DNA from: Panicum virgatum
Taxonomy: Eukaryota; Streptophyta; Magnoliopsida; Poales; Poaceae
Length of the DNA stretch: 64,000 nt
Assembly (NCBI RefSeq): GCF_016808335.1
Contig: NC_053143.1
Location: 53,847,441-53,911,440, forward strand
Direction of reading: 5' to 3'
The notes beneath the pieces were generated by a model. It made no database searches. It worked only from the letters and a program-made list of their open reading frames with translations, and was not told where the DNA came from. Position 1 is the stretch's first letter, and each line of letters starts with the position of its first letter. The translations under genes were made by a program, and so were the position numbers. This document shows, piece by piece, positions 1-10,415 of this stretch.

Positions 1-1385
1 CCTTTTCGGGCTCGCCTCGGTCTCATCTTTGGCGTGTAGACTCCTCGCATCTTCTAGAGTTTCTGTCCTTCACGATTGCACCCCTTTGGACGTTGTTATC
101 TTGGAGATATCTTCGAGGAAAGGATAGGATAGGGAATCCTTCCTTAAATCTTCATTTGCTTTGCTTAATCCCGAAGTATCTTGATCTCATCTTCGTGGGC
201 TCGGTCCTTTGGGCTCTCTTGGAGGATGGATGTGCGTGAATGGGCTTCGAATCAACATGGGCTTTGGTCCTCCCTTTTGGGCTGTGGCCCTCGTCTTTCT
301 CCGTGTTAGCGCTCGATCATGGGCCTCGTCATTTCATGCTCTAAAATAGGCCAAAAACCTGCAAAAACGAAGTTCCTCCAAAATATATGTGCAAACATGA
401 AAATGACCAATAATTAGGCCGGGGTTAGGACGGTTAGTGATTTTGATATTGAATTCATGCCATTATCAAGGATAAAAAGGGATAAAAAGGGTACTTAAGG
501 AGCGCCAACATGCTACGAGGCTTGGTCTGTGTTATCTTGTACCCCCTCGAGGTGGGCCCCATCGTTGCGGAGCCTGAATCCTTAGCGGTTACACCTTACC
601 AACGTGGTCCTTTGTAACGGCCTCGTAGTGAGTTTGCTAGTCATCTCACCTATGGAAGTGTGATGAACAACTAGAGTAGCTCACGACTTGTGGGTAAAGA
701 TGTGCAACCTCAGCAGAGTGTAAAACTAGTATACTAGCCGTGCTCATGGTCATGAGCGGCGCAGATCCTCCTTTTGATTAGTGGGGTTATCTTCCTTTGA
801 TTAGGGGGTTTCCCCGGGTGGCTTGGTTTTGTTTGGTCCTCAGTAGTAGCATAATTTAATTTGATTAATTACTATGTAACTGGGTTATGGTAATTTCATC
901 AACTTGTAGTAATTAGTTCTAATAAAATTTTGCCAAGATTAAAAGCTAATACAGTTGAGTCAGCCAACCTTAGAGCCTCATAGTTTGTGTTATACTTGTT
1001 GAGTACAAGTTGTGTACTCATACTTGCCTCCTCTGCTCTTTTCCTCTTGTTATTTTTGGGGACACTCTACTACTGCTCAGTTCCTGTCGACGCGAGGGAG
1101 TTCACCCAGAGCTACCTGGAGTACGAGGACTTCTAGGTGTTCGTCTCCCAGTCGACGTCCTTGTGGCGCCTAGCTTCCGAGAGTTTTTCGTATATGTATT
1201 TATGCTTCCGCTGTATCAGACATTTTGTCATTCATGTAATAAATAACATTTGTACTCGCTTTATTATATCTTTTTACGTGATATGTGCTGTGATATACTA
1301 TTCATTCTGTTGTATATACGTGTGACTTGATCCTGTCACGTATATGATTGCTCGGTTTATGTCCTTTTGTAAATAGGGTGTTAGA
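1..1385 (+). repeat. 3' part of a long LTR (same family as 15802-17014 and 45748-54851)
   Basis: No gene is seen here. From about position 500 the sequence matches 16130-17014 block by block: the GGCCTCGTAGTGA block, the CAGAGTGTAAAACT..TAT block followed by AGCCGTGCTCA, the GTTGAGTAC block, the GACTTCTAGG/GTCTCCCAGTC block and the end block ACTTGATCCTG..CGGTTT. The copy ends in GGGTGTTAGA (1376-1385), a decayed form of the GGGTGTGACA terminus at 17005-17014. It is read as an LTR 3' end on the plus strand. Bases 1-480 are not aligned to anything else in the window and may be the same element or another repeat. Short ORFs here are not supported as genes. Confidence 0.7.
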
Positions 1386-2339
1386 GAAGCTTGGGTCGCG
1401 CATCGCATCGCCGTTCCTCTGCAACCTCGTCAACTTCGACTCTCACCGGAGCTTCGTGTGGTGGTGACGATGCTCACCGATCCCTTCTTTTCCCTCTCTT
1501 TCGCTTTATCATGCGCGCAGCCGCTTGCCGGAGCTCTGCCTCGCCGCTCCGCCGCATTTACGACTTGCGCAGGCCCTGCTAGCGCTTTCGACGTCGCCTC
1601 TGCTTGCTCGCTCAACCTCTGCGTGAAGGCTCTGCCTCGCCCGACCCCCGCGCAAAAACGTCTGCCTCGCCCGACCCCTACGGAAGCTCGCCGAGCTTCT
1701 GGCCGCCCGCCAGCGCCACCGCCCACCGTCCGATCTAGATGCGAAGGCCCAGATTATATCTAAACCCGGGTCAAAACAACCCATACCGGTCAACCTAGGC
1801 GTTTTTTGTGAATAAACCCCTCCGTCTTATTCAAACCAATCCGCCATCCAAGCTAGTTCAAAAGTATTTACAAAGCAGCCCTTTCTTTTCTGTCTTAGCC
1901 CTCGGTCTTTTCTAAAATAGAACCCACTATCCAAGAGCCTTAGTTTTACCTTCGAACCCTCGGGTATACAGTTTAACTACGTTTTGAACCTCGGTTTCTT
2001 TAGTCAGAGTCCTTTTTATCTCAAAGCTTTCACCAAATAACCCCTGAAACACCATTTTAGCTAGAACTTTATCATTTTAACTCTGTTTTCCACGATTCTT
2101 GCGCTCACGCGATCCTTATAATGTGATCAGTTCTGTAACCTCGTTTTGTACTATTTATATTGATTGGTGTACTATTTCTTATTTATTGTACTTGCTTATT
2201 TGTATGTGTTCATGTGATGCGTTAGACGGTGCGCCGTTCGAGGAGCAACAGGATCAAGCCTTCGAAGACACTGAGCAGCAGCAGCAGTTTGGCGAAGGCA
2301 AGTGGACCCTTGATCATGCTTGTTATCCCAATAATTTAT
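1386..2339. other. non-genic sequence between LTR remnant and Tat element
   Basis: No gene is supported. The first 350 bases are GC-rich and overlap ORFs occur on both strands, but with low-complexity arginine/proline/alanine composition and no recognisable domain. The rest (1740-2339) is moderately AT-rich. It runs into the target site of the Tat element and resumes after it at 15797, so it belongs to the same older element as 15802-17014. It may be the body of a long LTR; no TGTCACACCC start is seen. Confidence 0.45.
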
Positions 2340-2547
2340 GAAATTGTTATCGCCATAAATTAACAGGGTTAATTTATGGGCCGAAAGCAAGATGGGCTTA
2401 AAGCAGAAGATTGAGGAAGGCTTGTAAATCGGCTCCTGCATGAGCATATGGGGCATATTGGCCGTGTATCCTTAGATTTAGTTTAATTTTAGAGATAGAG
2501 TCCAATCGAGACAAGATTAGTTTAGATTGTTTCCCAAGTCTCCGGAC

Positions 2548-2555
2548 TATAAATA
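2548..2555 (+). promoter_or_regulatory. LTR TATA box
   Basis: TATAAATA lies about 200 bp into the 5' LTR, with a copy at 14787-14794 in the 3' LTR. Position and sequence fit the RNA polymerase II core promoter of the element. The transcript would start near 2580 and carry the 2662-2692 hairpin in its leader. The start site is inferred, not seen. Confidence 0.6.
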
Positions 2556-2661
2556 TGTATCCTTTGCTATTCGTAAAAGGAGCGTCATCATGACTCGCAA
2601 ACAACAATTCTCGGCGCATCGCCACCCCTAATCCTAGGGTTTCATCCAAGTAAGTGCCATG

Positions 2662-2692
2662 CTGCCCTGATCGCTTCTTTCGATCAGGGCAG
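2662..2692 (+). repeat. perfect 12-bp hairpin in LTR leader
   Basis: CTGCCCTGATCG (2662-2673), a 7-base loop, then CGATCAGGGCAG (2681-2692). An identical copy lies at 14901-14931 in the 3' LTR. It should lie in the R/U5 part of the transcript. The function is unknown; genomic RNA dimerisation or leader structure is a guess. Confidence 0.75.
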
Positions 2693-3557
2693 TATTGTTC
2701 TTGCTTTTACCTTGGTATTACTCGTACTGAAGCGTTTTTTATGGCGAGTAATACTAGTTATCATGATGTTCGTAGCATGGCTTTTAGTAGATCTGTTGTG
2801 CTTCGTTGCTTATCATCTGCGAATATCATGTTGTCTCTGTGCAGTCACGTTTCAATCTCACGCTAGTTCTTATCGCATAGAATTAGTTGCACAGAGGCAA
2901 CACCCTGCTTCTTTCATGTCTAGTAGATCTGATCTGTTATGGTTTGCTCATATCTTAAGAGTTGGCATAATATCTGCTAGGTTAGGCCTTGCAAACGGAT
3001 TGGATGATCCGGTGGTGTAATGGATGCTTTATCTTAGCCTTGATAGGGATTGTTCCGGGAATCGGCTCTTGCTAGTTCTTAGGCCTCTGTTTTGGGTTGT
3101 GGTTTAGTTGTCTGTTATGTTCGCTAGGCCTAGTCATGTGTAGGATGTTCTGATCTAACAGTAAAGCAGTTACTATCGTGGATTAGATCAATTAGATTTA
3201 ATTGAAGCAGTTTTATAGTTATTTGCTTTATTTACCATATCTGGATACAATCAGATCCCATCTGACACCGGGACTCGATCGGCTCTTCAAAGCCGATGCA
3301 AGAGTCGTCCCGGGGAGCCGACCACGGCTCGGACTTACGTTTACACATGTCTTTGTATGCAGGAAACTGTTCGGAGCACGTTTGCACCCTCCTGATCGGG
3401 TATAGGTCAGGTGGCACGCCCGGTTTTCACACATCCTCCGGGCGCGTGACAGAAATTGCGGGCCATCGACGAGGGAGCAGTGCCTCTAGCGCCCTAGCAA
3501 CCTCCCGGCTCTTCGTGTTGCCCGTTGCTGCTCGCCGGTGGGTTTCGACTGACAACA

Positions 3558-3580
3558 CATTCTGGCACACCCGGTGGGAC
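3558..3580 (+). other. primer-binding-site region of Tat element
   Basis: The bases just after the 5' LTR contain CTGGCACACCCGGTGGGAC. This is the expected place for the tRNA primer-binding site. I could not assign the tRNA with confidence. Confidence 0.5.
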
Positions 3581-3609
3581 CACTCTCGACAACAACATCC
3601 ACTGCAACG

Positions 3610-6600
3610 ATGACTGGAGCTCAAGATCAAGAACCCGCTCCCAAGCCCGTCACGTATGAAGAGCTTCCTCCTGAACACAAGAAGAAGTATGATGAGATCA
3701 AAGCTCTGCTGGAAGCCGATCTCATCGGCTCTTTTGAGAGGACTCGCAACCATGGCATCTGGTGGAAGGGGTTCTCACCAGAAGGCGCTCTCGACAATGT
3801 AGATCTGTCTATACCATCTGAAGAACGCACCAGAGCCCTGCGTCAGGAGATGAACTACATGGTAGCCCATGCGCTTCATCGGCACTCTCAGAGCCTGATG
3901 AACGAACTCGAGCGCATGGCGCATCGCGTCATCCAGGAGATAATCAAGAACCAGTACTCTCCATCGGGGCCAATCTTGGGGAGTCACACAGAGGAAGCTG
4001 CACTGCAATCTAGGCCGCAACTGCCATTCTAATTTGCAGCTCCCAGATCACAGAGCTCGCCGATCTACGTCGTCCACAAGATCGGCGGTGATCCTAGAGA
4101 AGGCCAGTTCCTCACCGAGCCACCTAAGGAGATTCCGCACGGCTACACGTGCGCCTACATCCCTGACAACATCAGTCCAGCGCGCTCGGTGCAGATGGTG
4201 AACCCAGGAACTTCTGGAGCAGACGCAGAAAAACAAGCGTGGCTGGCAAAGTACGCTACTGGGCCGAGTGCTGAGCCATCGGCCCCAGGAGTTCTTAGTG
4301 TGGAGCAGGTCAGTGCAATACTCAGAGACCAGTTCGGCATCCTGCCCAAGAGGAAAGCGATCGGCTATTCCAAGCCGTATCCAAGAGACTATGACTTGAT
4401 CCCACTGCCACCCAAGTATCGGCTTCCTGAGTTCACCAAGTTCAACGGGTCAGAGGGAGCCAGCTCCATCGAGCATGTGAGCCGATACTTAACGCAGCTT
4501 GGGATCCATTGAGGGTCCGGTTCTTCGGCCAATCCCTTACAGGCCCAGCTTTTGGATGGTATGCGTCACTAGCTCCGGATTCGATTCGGATTTGGAGGCA
4601 GCTTGAAGATCAATTCCATACCCAGTACCACTCGGAAGCTGCAGAAGCTGGAATTGCCGACCTCGCCCAAGTTAGGCAGAAGCGAGGAGAGACCGTGTCA
4701 GAGTACATACAGCGCTTCAGGGAGGTCAAGAACCGATGCTACTCGTCACACATCACAGAGAAAGAGGTAGTCGATCTGGCTGTCCTGGCACTTGCTAAGC
4801 CGATCAAGGATGCGGCTTTTCAGTTGGAGCTCACGTCTTTGGCGCACCTGGTACAGAAGCTTACAGCATACGAGCATTATCATCCTGAGCTATACCAGGA
4901 CAAGTTCAAATGCCATGTGAACATGGCCCAGGCAGACGAATCTAATGACTTGGGTGAAGAGCAAGAAGTGGCCGTGGCAGAGTGGACTCGGGGGGCAAAT
5001 CCTGTCCCATGCAAGTGGATCAAGCAGCAGGGGCTTGTGAAGGGCTTCGACTTCGACATGACCAAAACAGAGTAGATATTCGACCTGCTCCTCAGAGAAA
5101 AACAGCTGAAGCTCCCAGAAAATCATAAGCTACCGACGGCACAAGAGCTGCAGGGAAGGCTATACTGCAAGTGGCACCACTCGTTTACTCATGCCACGGG
5201 TGAATGCAAGCAGCTGCGTCACCAGATCCAATCGGCGATCGAGCAAGGCCGATTAATCCTGGCTCAACACACTATGAAGGTGGACACGAAGCCCTTCCCA
5301 CAAGCTAACGTGGTGGAACTATCAGACTTCAGGTCCGAGGGCCAGGATCTAGAATTCCAGATCAACATGGTGGGACCCATGCGCCGCCATGATAAGCAGA
5401 GGAGAGAGGCCGCTTCTGGCAAGCGGCCGCAGAATGAACATAAGTTGGAACAGCAGCATGTGACTAAAGAGCAAGTGCGTCACATCCGCAATCAGCTTCC
5501 AGCTTCTAATCGGCTTCTAGAAAAATACCAGTACCAGTACCAGCTACGCCGCCGATACGAATCGGAAGAAGACGAGTACGAGCACCGCTCAGGAAGGACA
5601 TTGGGGAAGCGCCAGGCTATACGCGACCACTAGCATTGCCCGTTCTTCAGGTACTGTTGGAATTCCGGCATGAGCCGATTACCTACTATAGATGATTGCT
5701 TGGAGTGCAGGCCTCGAGGACACCAACAGGACAAGACATCAGTGTTCCGGCGTTTGGGACCCAGATCACGTCAGGATGACCATGTGAGGTGCCCATCCGG
5801 GGGTGATTCTGAGCTAGAGGAAGAAGACAGGTACCATCGCCCACGGTGGTGTCCTGACGGGCTCAATCGGTCACAGAAGCGCAGAGTACAGCGCTTGCGC
5901 AATCTGGAAGAGGCAAAAGCAAAGTATCTTGACGTGCTGAGGAAAGCGCGTCCGGTTCTCGCGGAGCAAGTCAGGCGACCGCAGAGGGAAGAGAGGCGCC
6001 CCCCAAGGAAGGAGTGGCACCCCAAGCAGACAAAAGCTGATGAGAAGCCATCGGCTGATGTGAACATGGTGTTCGTGCTCCCGTCGGAGTTTCGATCACC
6101 CCAACCGGAGGAATTGGCTATCGCGCAGCTGGATCTCGGCCCGCGGCCAATCATCTTTGAGAAGCCCAAGGAGAAAAGCTACAAGCACCTGAAGGGGTTG
6201 TATCTCAAGGGCCTCATCAACGGCAAGCCTGTGAACAGGATGTTAGTCGACACTGGCGCTGCAGTCAACTTGATGTCGTACTCTGTACTGCGCCGATTGG
6301 GTCGTTCTTCTGCTGATCTGATCAAGACCAACGTGATGCTCAATGACTTCAATGGACAGCCATCAGAGGCGATGGGGGTTCTTAACGTGGAACTGACAGT
6401 GGGCCGCAAGACTGTACCGACATCGTTCTTCATCGTTAACAGCAAGGGTACATACACGGTGCTGCTTGGAAGGGACTGGATTCATGCCAACTGTTGTATC
6501 CCTTCCACGATGCACCAGTACCTCGTCCAATGGGATGGCGATGAAGTAGAAGTGGTCCCTGCAGACGATTCTAGCGAGGTCTCGGTCGCAGATATGAACG

Positions 6601-6716
6601 CCTGGGATGCGGAAGGACAAGAGCCGATCTCAGGGATTGCCCTGGAAGACTACGATCGGATCGAGGCGACAAAAAACGGACTGAGGCTGGTCTTATCCAC
6701 TGACCTCACAGAATAG
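3610..6716 (+). pseudogene. gag: Tat gag-protease, broken reading frame
   Basis: Capsid precursor and aspartic protease of the Tat element. The likely start is the ATG at 3610 (MTGAQDQEP). The first frame has an in-frame TAA at 4030-4032 and closes at TGA 4510-4512. The retrotransposon gag domain (WYASLAPDSIRIW, residues of the 4509-5075 stretch) continues one frame over, which shows a frameshift near 4505. In-frame amber codons occur at 5073-5075 and 5631-5633. Two cysteine/histidine clusters follow: CKWHHSFTHATGEC near 5169, and an HCPFFRYC..C..C zinc-knuckle-like cluster around 5634-5712. The protease active site is LVDTGAAVNLMS near 6245. The frame ends with TAG at 6714-6716, and pol lies in another frame. 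At least four lesions make this a pseudogene. Confidence 0.88.
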
Positions 6717-6934
6717 ATGCACCCTGGCTAGCCACGGGGTGTAATAAAAATAGAGAGGCCGGTCCCAGCGACCGGCCCCAAAAAATAGAAAAATTCTGTT
6801 TGTGGTCGGAATTGGTACATCGTGTACACATGATGGCCTGCTCTGGCAGTTGGCCACTCGTTGACTATTTGGCTCTGAGTGATAATAGAAGTATAGAAGC
6901 GGCCAGCCCGTGCGGCTGGCCAAATAACTTTTCT
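6717..6934. other. hairpin-bearing spacer between gag-pro and pol
   Basis: The spacer holds two clear GC-rich inverted repeats: GGCCGGTC/GACCGGCC (6757-6777) and GGCCAGCC/GGCTGGCC (6901-6921), each with a 5-base loop. A weaker one surrounds TGGCTAGCCA near 6724. A-rich stretches follow each. They resemble the three hairpins after pol at 10190-10314. No coding function is seen, although the pol frame is nominally open through part of it. Confidence 0.7.
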
Positions 6935-9900
6935 TGTCATCTCCCTGTGTTTGCCGCTGATCTTGTAGACAACGGAGACTCGCCTGCATTCGCGGCTGGT
7001 TTTTCAGATGACGGTAAATTAGGATACGGGTTCACGTCGGCTGACGATTTGGAAGAAATTGATATTGGTCCTGGGGATAAGCCACGGCCGACATTTATCA
7101 GTAAGAAGTTAGATCCGGTCTTGCGTGAGGAGATGATTGCATTATTGAAAGAGTACCGGGACTGTTTTGCATGGGACTACACTGAAATGCCCGGTCTGGA
7201 CAGAAGCATCGTCGAGCATCGGCTCCCGCTCAAGAAGGGGTTTCGGCCGTTTCAGCAACCAGCACGTCAGATGAAGGCCGAAGTCCTAGAGGAAGTCAAG
7301 AAAGAAATAGAGAAGATGTTGGATGCTGGGTTTATCAGGCCATGCCGGTATGCAGAATGGATCTCCAATGTGGTGCCGGTGCAAAAGAAAGATGGCCGAT
7401 GGTGTGTCTGCGTCGATTTTAGAGATCTCAACTCTGAAGGATGAATACCCGATGCCTGTTGTAGAGACATTGATCAACTACGCTGCTGGCCACGAAATGA
7501 TGAGTTTCATGGATGGCAATGCTGGTTACAACCAGATCTTCATGGCCCCGGAAGACGTGAACAAGACCGCGTTCAGAGTACCAGGCGCAGTTGGCTTGTT
7601 CGAGTATTGGGTTATGACCTTTGGACTGAAGAATGCCGGTGCAACGTACCAACGTGCCATGAATTACATTTTACATGATCTCATCGGCAGATTGGTAGAA
7701 ATCTACATTGATGATGTTGTGGTCAAGTCCAAATTGGCTGGGGGGCATCTAGAAGATCTGCACCAAGTTTTAGAACGGACTCGAAGGTTTGGGCTCAAAA
7801 TGAACCCAAAGAAGTGTGCCTTCGGTGTATCGGCCAGTCAATTTCTGGGATTCCTGGTGCATGAACGGGGAATCGAGATCGGCCTGAAGAGTCAAGAAGC
7901 TGTGAGGACGATGAAACCACCTACTACGAAGAAAGAGTTACAGAAACTCATCGGTAAAATTAACTTTGTCAGGCGATTTATTTCTAATCTGTCTGGACGC
8001 ATTGAGCCGTTTATGGGTTTAGTGAAGATCAAATCCGATGATGAGTTTCGCTGGGGGGCAGAACAGCAACAAGCTTTCGATGAAATCAAGGAATATTTGT
8101 CAAAGCCCCCAGTATTGGTTCCTCCTCAGCATGATAGGCCGTTTTATGCGTACCTGTCCGTGGGTGACACCTCTATTGCTTTGTTGTTGGTTCAGAAGCA
8201 TGATGGCCAGGAGAGGGTGGTTTTCTACCTCAGCAGACGCATGTTAGACGCCGAGACCAGGTACCTTGAAATCGAGAAGCTTTGCCTTTGCTTATACTTT
8301 ACATGTACAAAGCTTCGTCATATTTTGCTCTCGGCGGAAACAATTGTTATATTCAAATCGGATGTCATAAAACACATGCTGTCGGCCCCTGTCCTTAAAG
8401 GCCGACTTGGAAAATGGATGTTTGTAGTATCAGAATTCGATATCCGGTACCAGCCTGTAAAAGCAGTCAAGGGACAAGCACTAGCGGATCTTGTTGCGTA
8501 TAGGATCAGCACTGATATTGCTACATTATTTATTTGTGCTTGGGCTATGTTCTTTGACGGATCGGCTTGTGATGATGGGTGCGGTGTGGGAATTCTGTTG
8601 GTATCGCCTCGAGGGGGCGACTTATTCCTTCTCCATCAGAAGCGGTGGAAATTTTTGGAGATTCGAAGCTGGTGATTTCTCAGCTCACGGAGGAATATAG
8701 GTGTGAGAGCGAGGCTCTTTTCCCGATGTGGATGCAGTGCCGTGAGTTAATGTCACGATTCAGGTACATCAATTTCCACTGGATACGTAGGACTCTGAAC
8801 AATGAAGCCAATGATTTGGCACAAATGGCTTCTGGTTACAAGGAGACAGCCGATGGAGTCGAAGTGGAGGTTCAGTTTCTAGAATCTGGAGACTGGAGAG
8901 CCGATATCTTCAATTACTTGAAGGATTCGGCTCGGGGGGCACCCAGGAGGATAAGACTCAAGGCCATGAAGTATGTTCTGATAGGGGATGACATGTTCTA
9001 CAGGACCTTGGAAGGACTACTACTTAAATGTCTGGGACCTTCAGAGTCAAATCGGCTCTTGCATGAGGTTCATGAAGGAGCCTGCGGTACTCACCAATCG
9101 GCTCATAAGATGAAATGGCTGATTAGGTGATCGGGTTATTACTGGCCCAGTATGCTGGAAGATTGTTTTAAATATTACAAGGGATGTCAAGCATGTCAGA
9201 GGTTTGGTAAAATTCAGATAGTGCCAGCATCAGTGATGAATCCTATCATCAAACCCTGGCCATTCAGAGGTTGGGGCATGGACATGATTGGACAGATCAA
9301 CCCGTCGTCTAGCAAGGGTCACCAATGGGTCTTAGTTGCCACAGATTATTTCACAAAGTGGGTAGAGGCAGTACCCATGAGGTCAGTGGCGTCAAGAGAT
9401 GTGATCAGCTTTGTCAAAGAGCACATCATTCATAGATTTGGGATCCCTCAGACCATTACGACCGATGGAGGATCGGTCTTTATATCGGAGGAGTTCAGAA
9501 AGTTTGCCAATGACATGGGGATTAAGCTGATCAGATCATCTCCGTATTATGCCCAAGCTAATGGACTGGCTGAAGCATCCAACTAGAGCTTTATCAAGCT
9601 CATAAAGAGAAAGATCGATGAATATCCTAGGCGCTGGCATGAGGTGTTATCAGAAGCTTTGTGGGCATATCGTATTTCGTGTCATGGGTCCACCAAGACG
9701 TCGCCGTACCATCTAGTCTACGGCTAGGACACTGTGCTACCATGGGAAATCACGGCTGGATCAAGGCGTGTTGAGTTTTCAGGATGATCTACCTGCTGAA
9801 CAGTATGCAGCCTTGATGAACGATAATGTGGAGGACCTGACAGAGCTAAGGCTTTGGTCGCTGGAAAAAATCAAAGAGAACAAAGCTAAAGTTGCCCGTG

Positions 9901-10151
9901 CATACAACAAGAAGGTCAAGCCTAAGGATTTCCGAGTTGGAGATTTGGTTTGGGAGGCGGTATTGCCGTTGGGAACTAAAGACAAAAAGTTTGGTAAATG
10001 GTCTCCAACTTGGCATGGGCCGTATAAGGTTGATCAGGTTTTGCCTGGGAATGCGTACATGCTCGAGGAATTGGACGGCGTCAAGTTTCCTGTTGCTGTC
10101 AATGGACAGCATCTGAAGAAGTATTTCCTGAGCATGTGGAAAGGCGAGTAA
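6935..10151 (+). pseudogene. pol: Tat pol: RT, RNase H, second RNase H, integrase (broken)
   Basis: Reverse transcriptase begins near 7190 (VEHRLPLKKGFRPFQQ). A frameshift at about 7430 follows VCVDFRDLN. The catalytic YIDDVV is at about 7700. RNase H 1 covers about 8120-8510. A second RNase H starts at MFFDGSA near 8548, then a frameshift and a deletion of about 30 codons join YSFSIR to EAVEIFGDSKLV at about 8640, removing the region with the usual catalytic glutamate. Integrase has an HHCC finger (HEVHEGACGTH..C..C), split by TGA at 9128-9130, and a DDE core (ATDYFTKW, TTDGGS, NGLAEA). In-frame TAG codons follow at 9584 and about 9726, and a one-base frameshift lies near 9777. The C-terminal domain ends at 10151. 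Clearly non-functional. Confidence 0.9.
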
Positions 10152-10189
10152 AGAAAAGCCGATGAGATCCATCTGGCTGCAGTGTAATA

Positions 10190-10314
10190 GGCCAACACGT
10201 TGAGTTGGCCTGCAAAAAAAAAATATATATATATATGATGACAGGCCAACACGTTGAGTTGGTCGGTAAAAAAAAGAGAAAATGATGATGATAGGCCAAC
10301 ACGTTGAGTTGGCC
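10190..10314. repeat. three tandem GGCCAAC/GTTGGCC hairpins
   Basis: Three copies of a 21-bp palindromic unit, GGCCAACACGTTGAGTTGGCC, start at 10190, 10244 and 10294, spaced by 54 and 50 bases. The spacers are A-rich or (AT)n followed by ATGATG. The middle copy has one stem mismatch. They lie between the end of pol and the 3' end of the antisense gene, so they may be a two-way transcription boundary. That is inference. Confidence 0.85.
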
Positions 10315-10415
10315 GGTAAAGAAAGATAGCCGATGTATAACCATCGACTTGAGATGTTTTTAAACAAGTACAACTTTCAGGTTAACAGGCAGTACTAATT
10401 GTATCTTGAGCCTAT

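Larger units (their letters stand above)
2345..3557 (+). repeat. 5' LTR of the Tat element
   Basis: Direct repeat of 14584-15796 with the same length. It holds a TATA-like box at 2548-2555, a perfect 12-bp hairpin at 2662-2692 and a GTAAGT donor-like site at about 2650. ORFs of 60-105 codons in this LTR recur in the other LTR and are not genes. Confidence 0.95.

Noticed and set aside
2654..3613. ORFs of 60-105 codons in the Tat LTRs (also 14893-15843)
   Set aside because: They repeat in both LTRs, include hairpin sequence and show no domain. They are non-coding LTR sequence.
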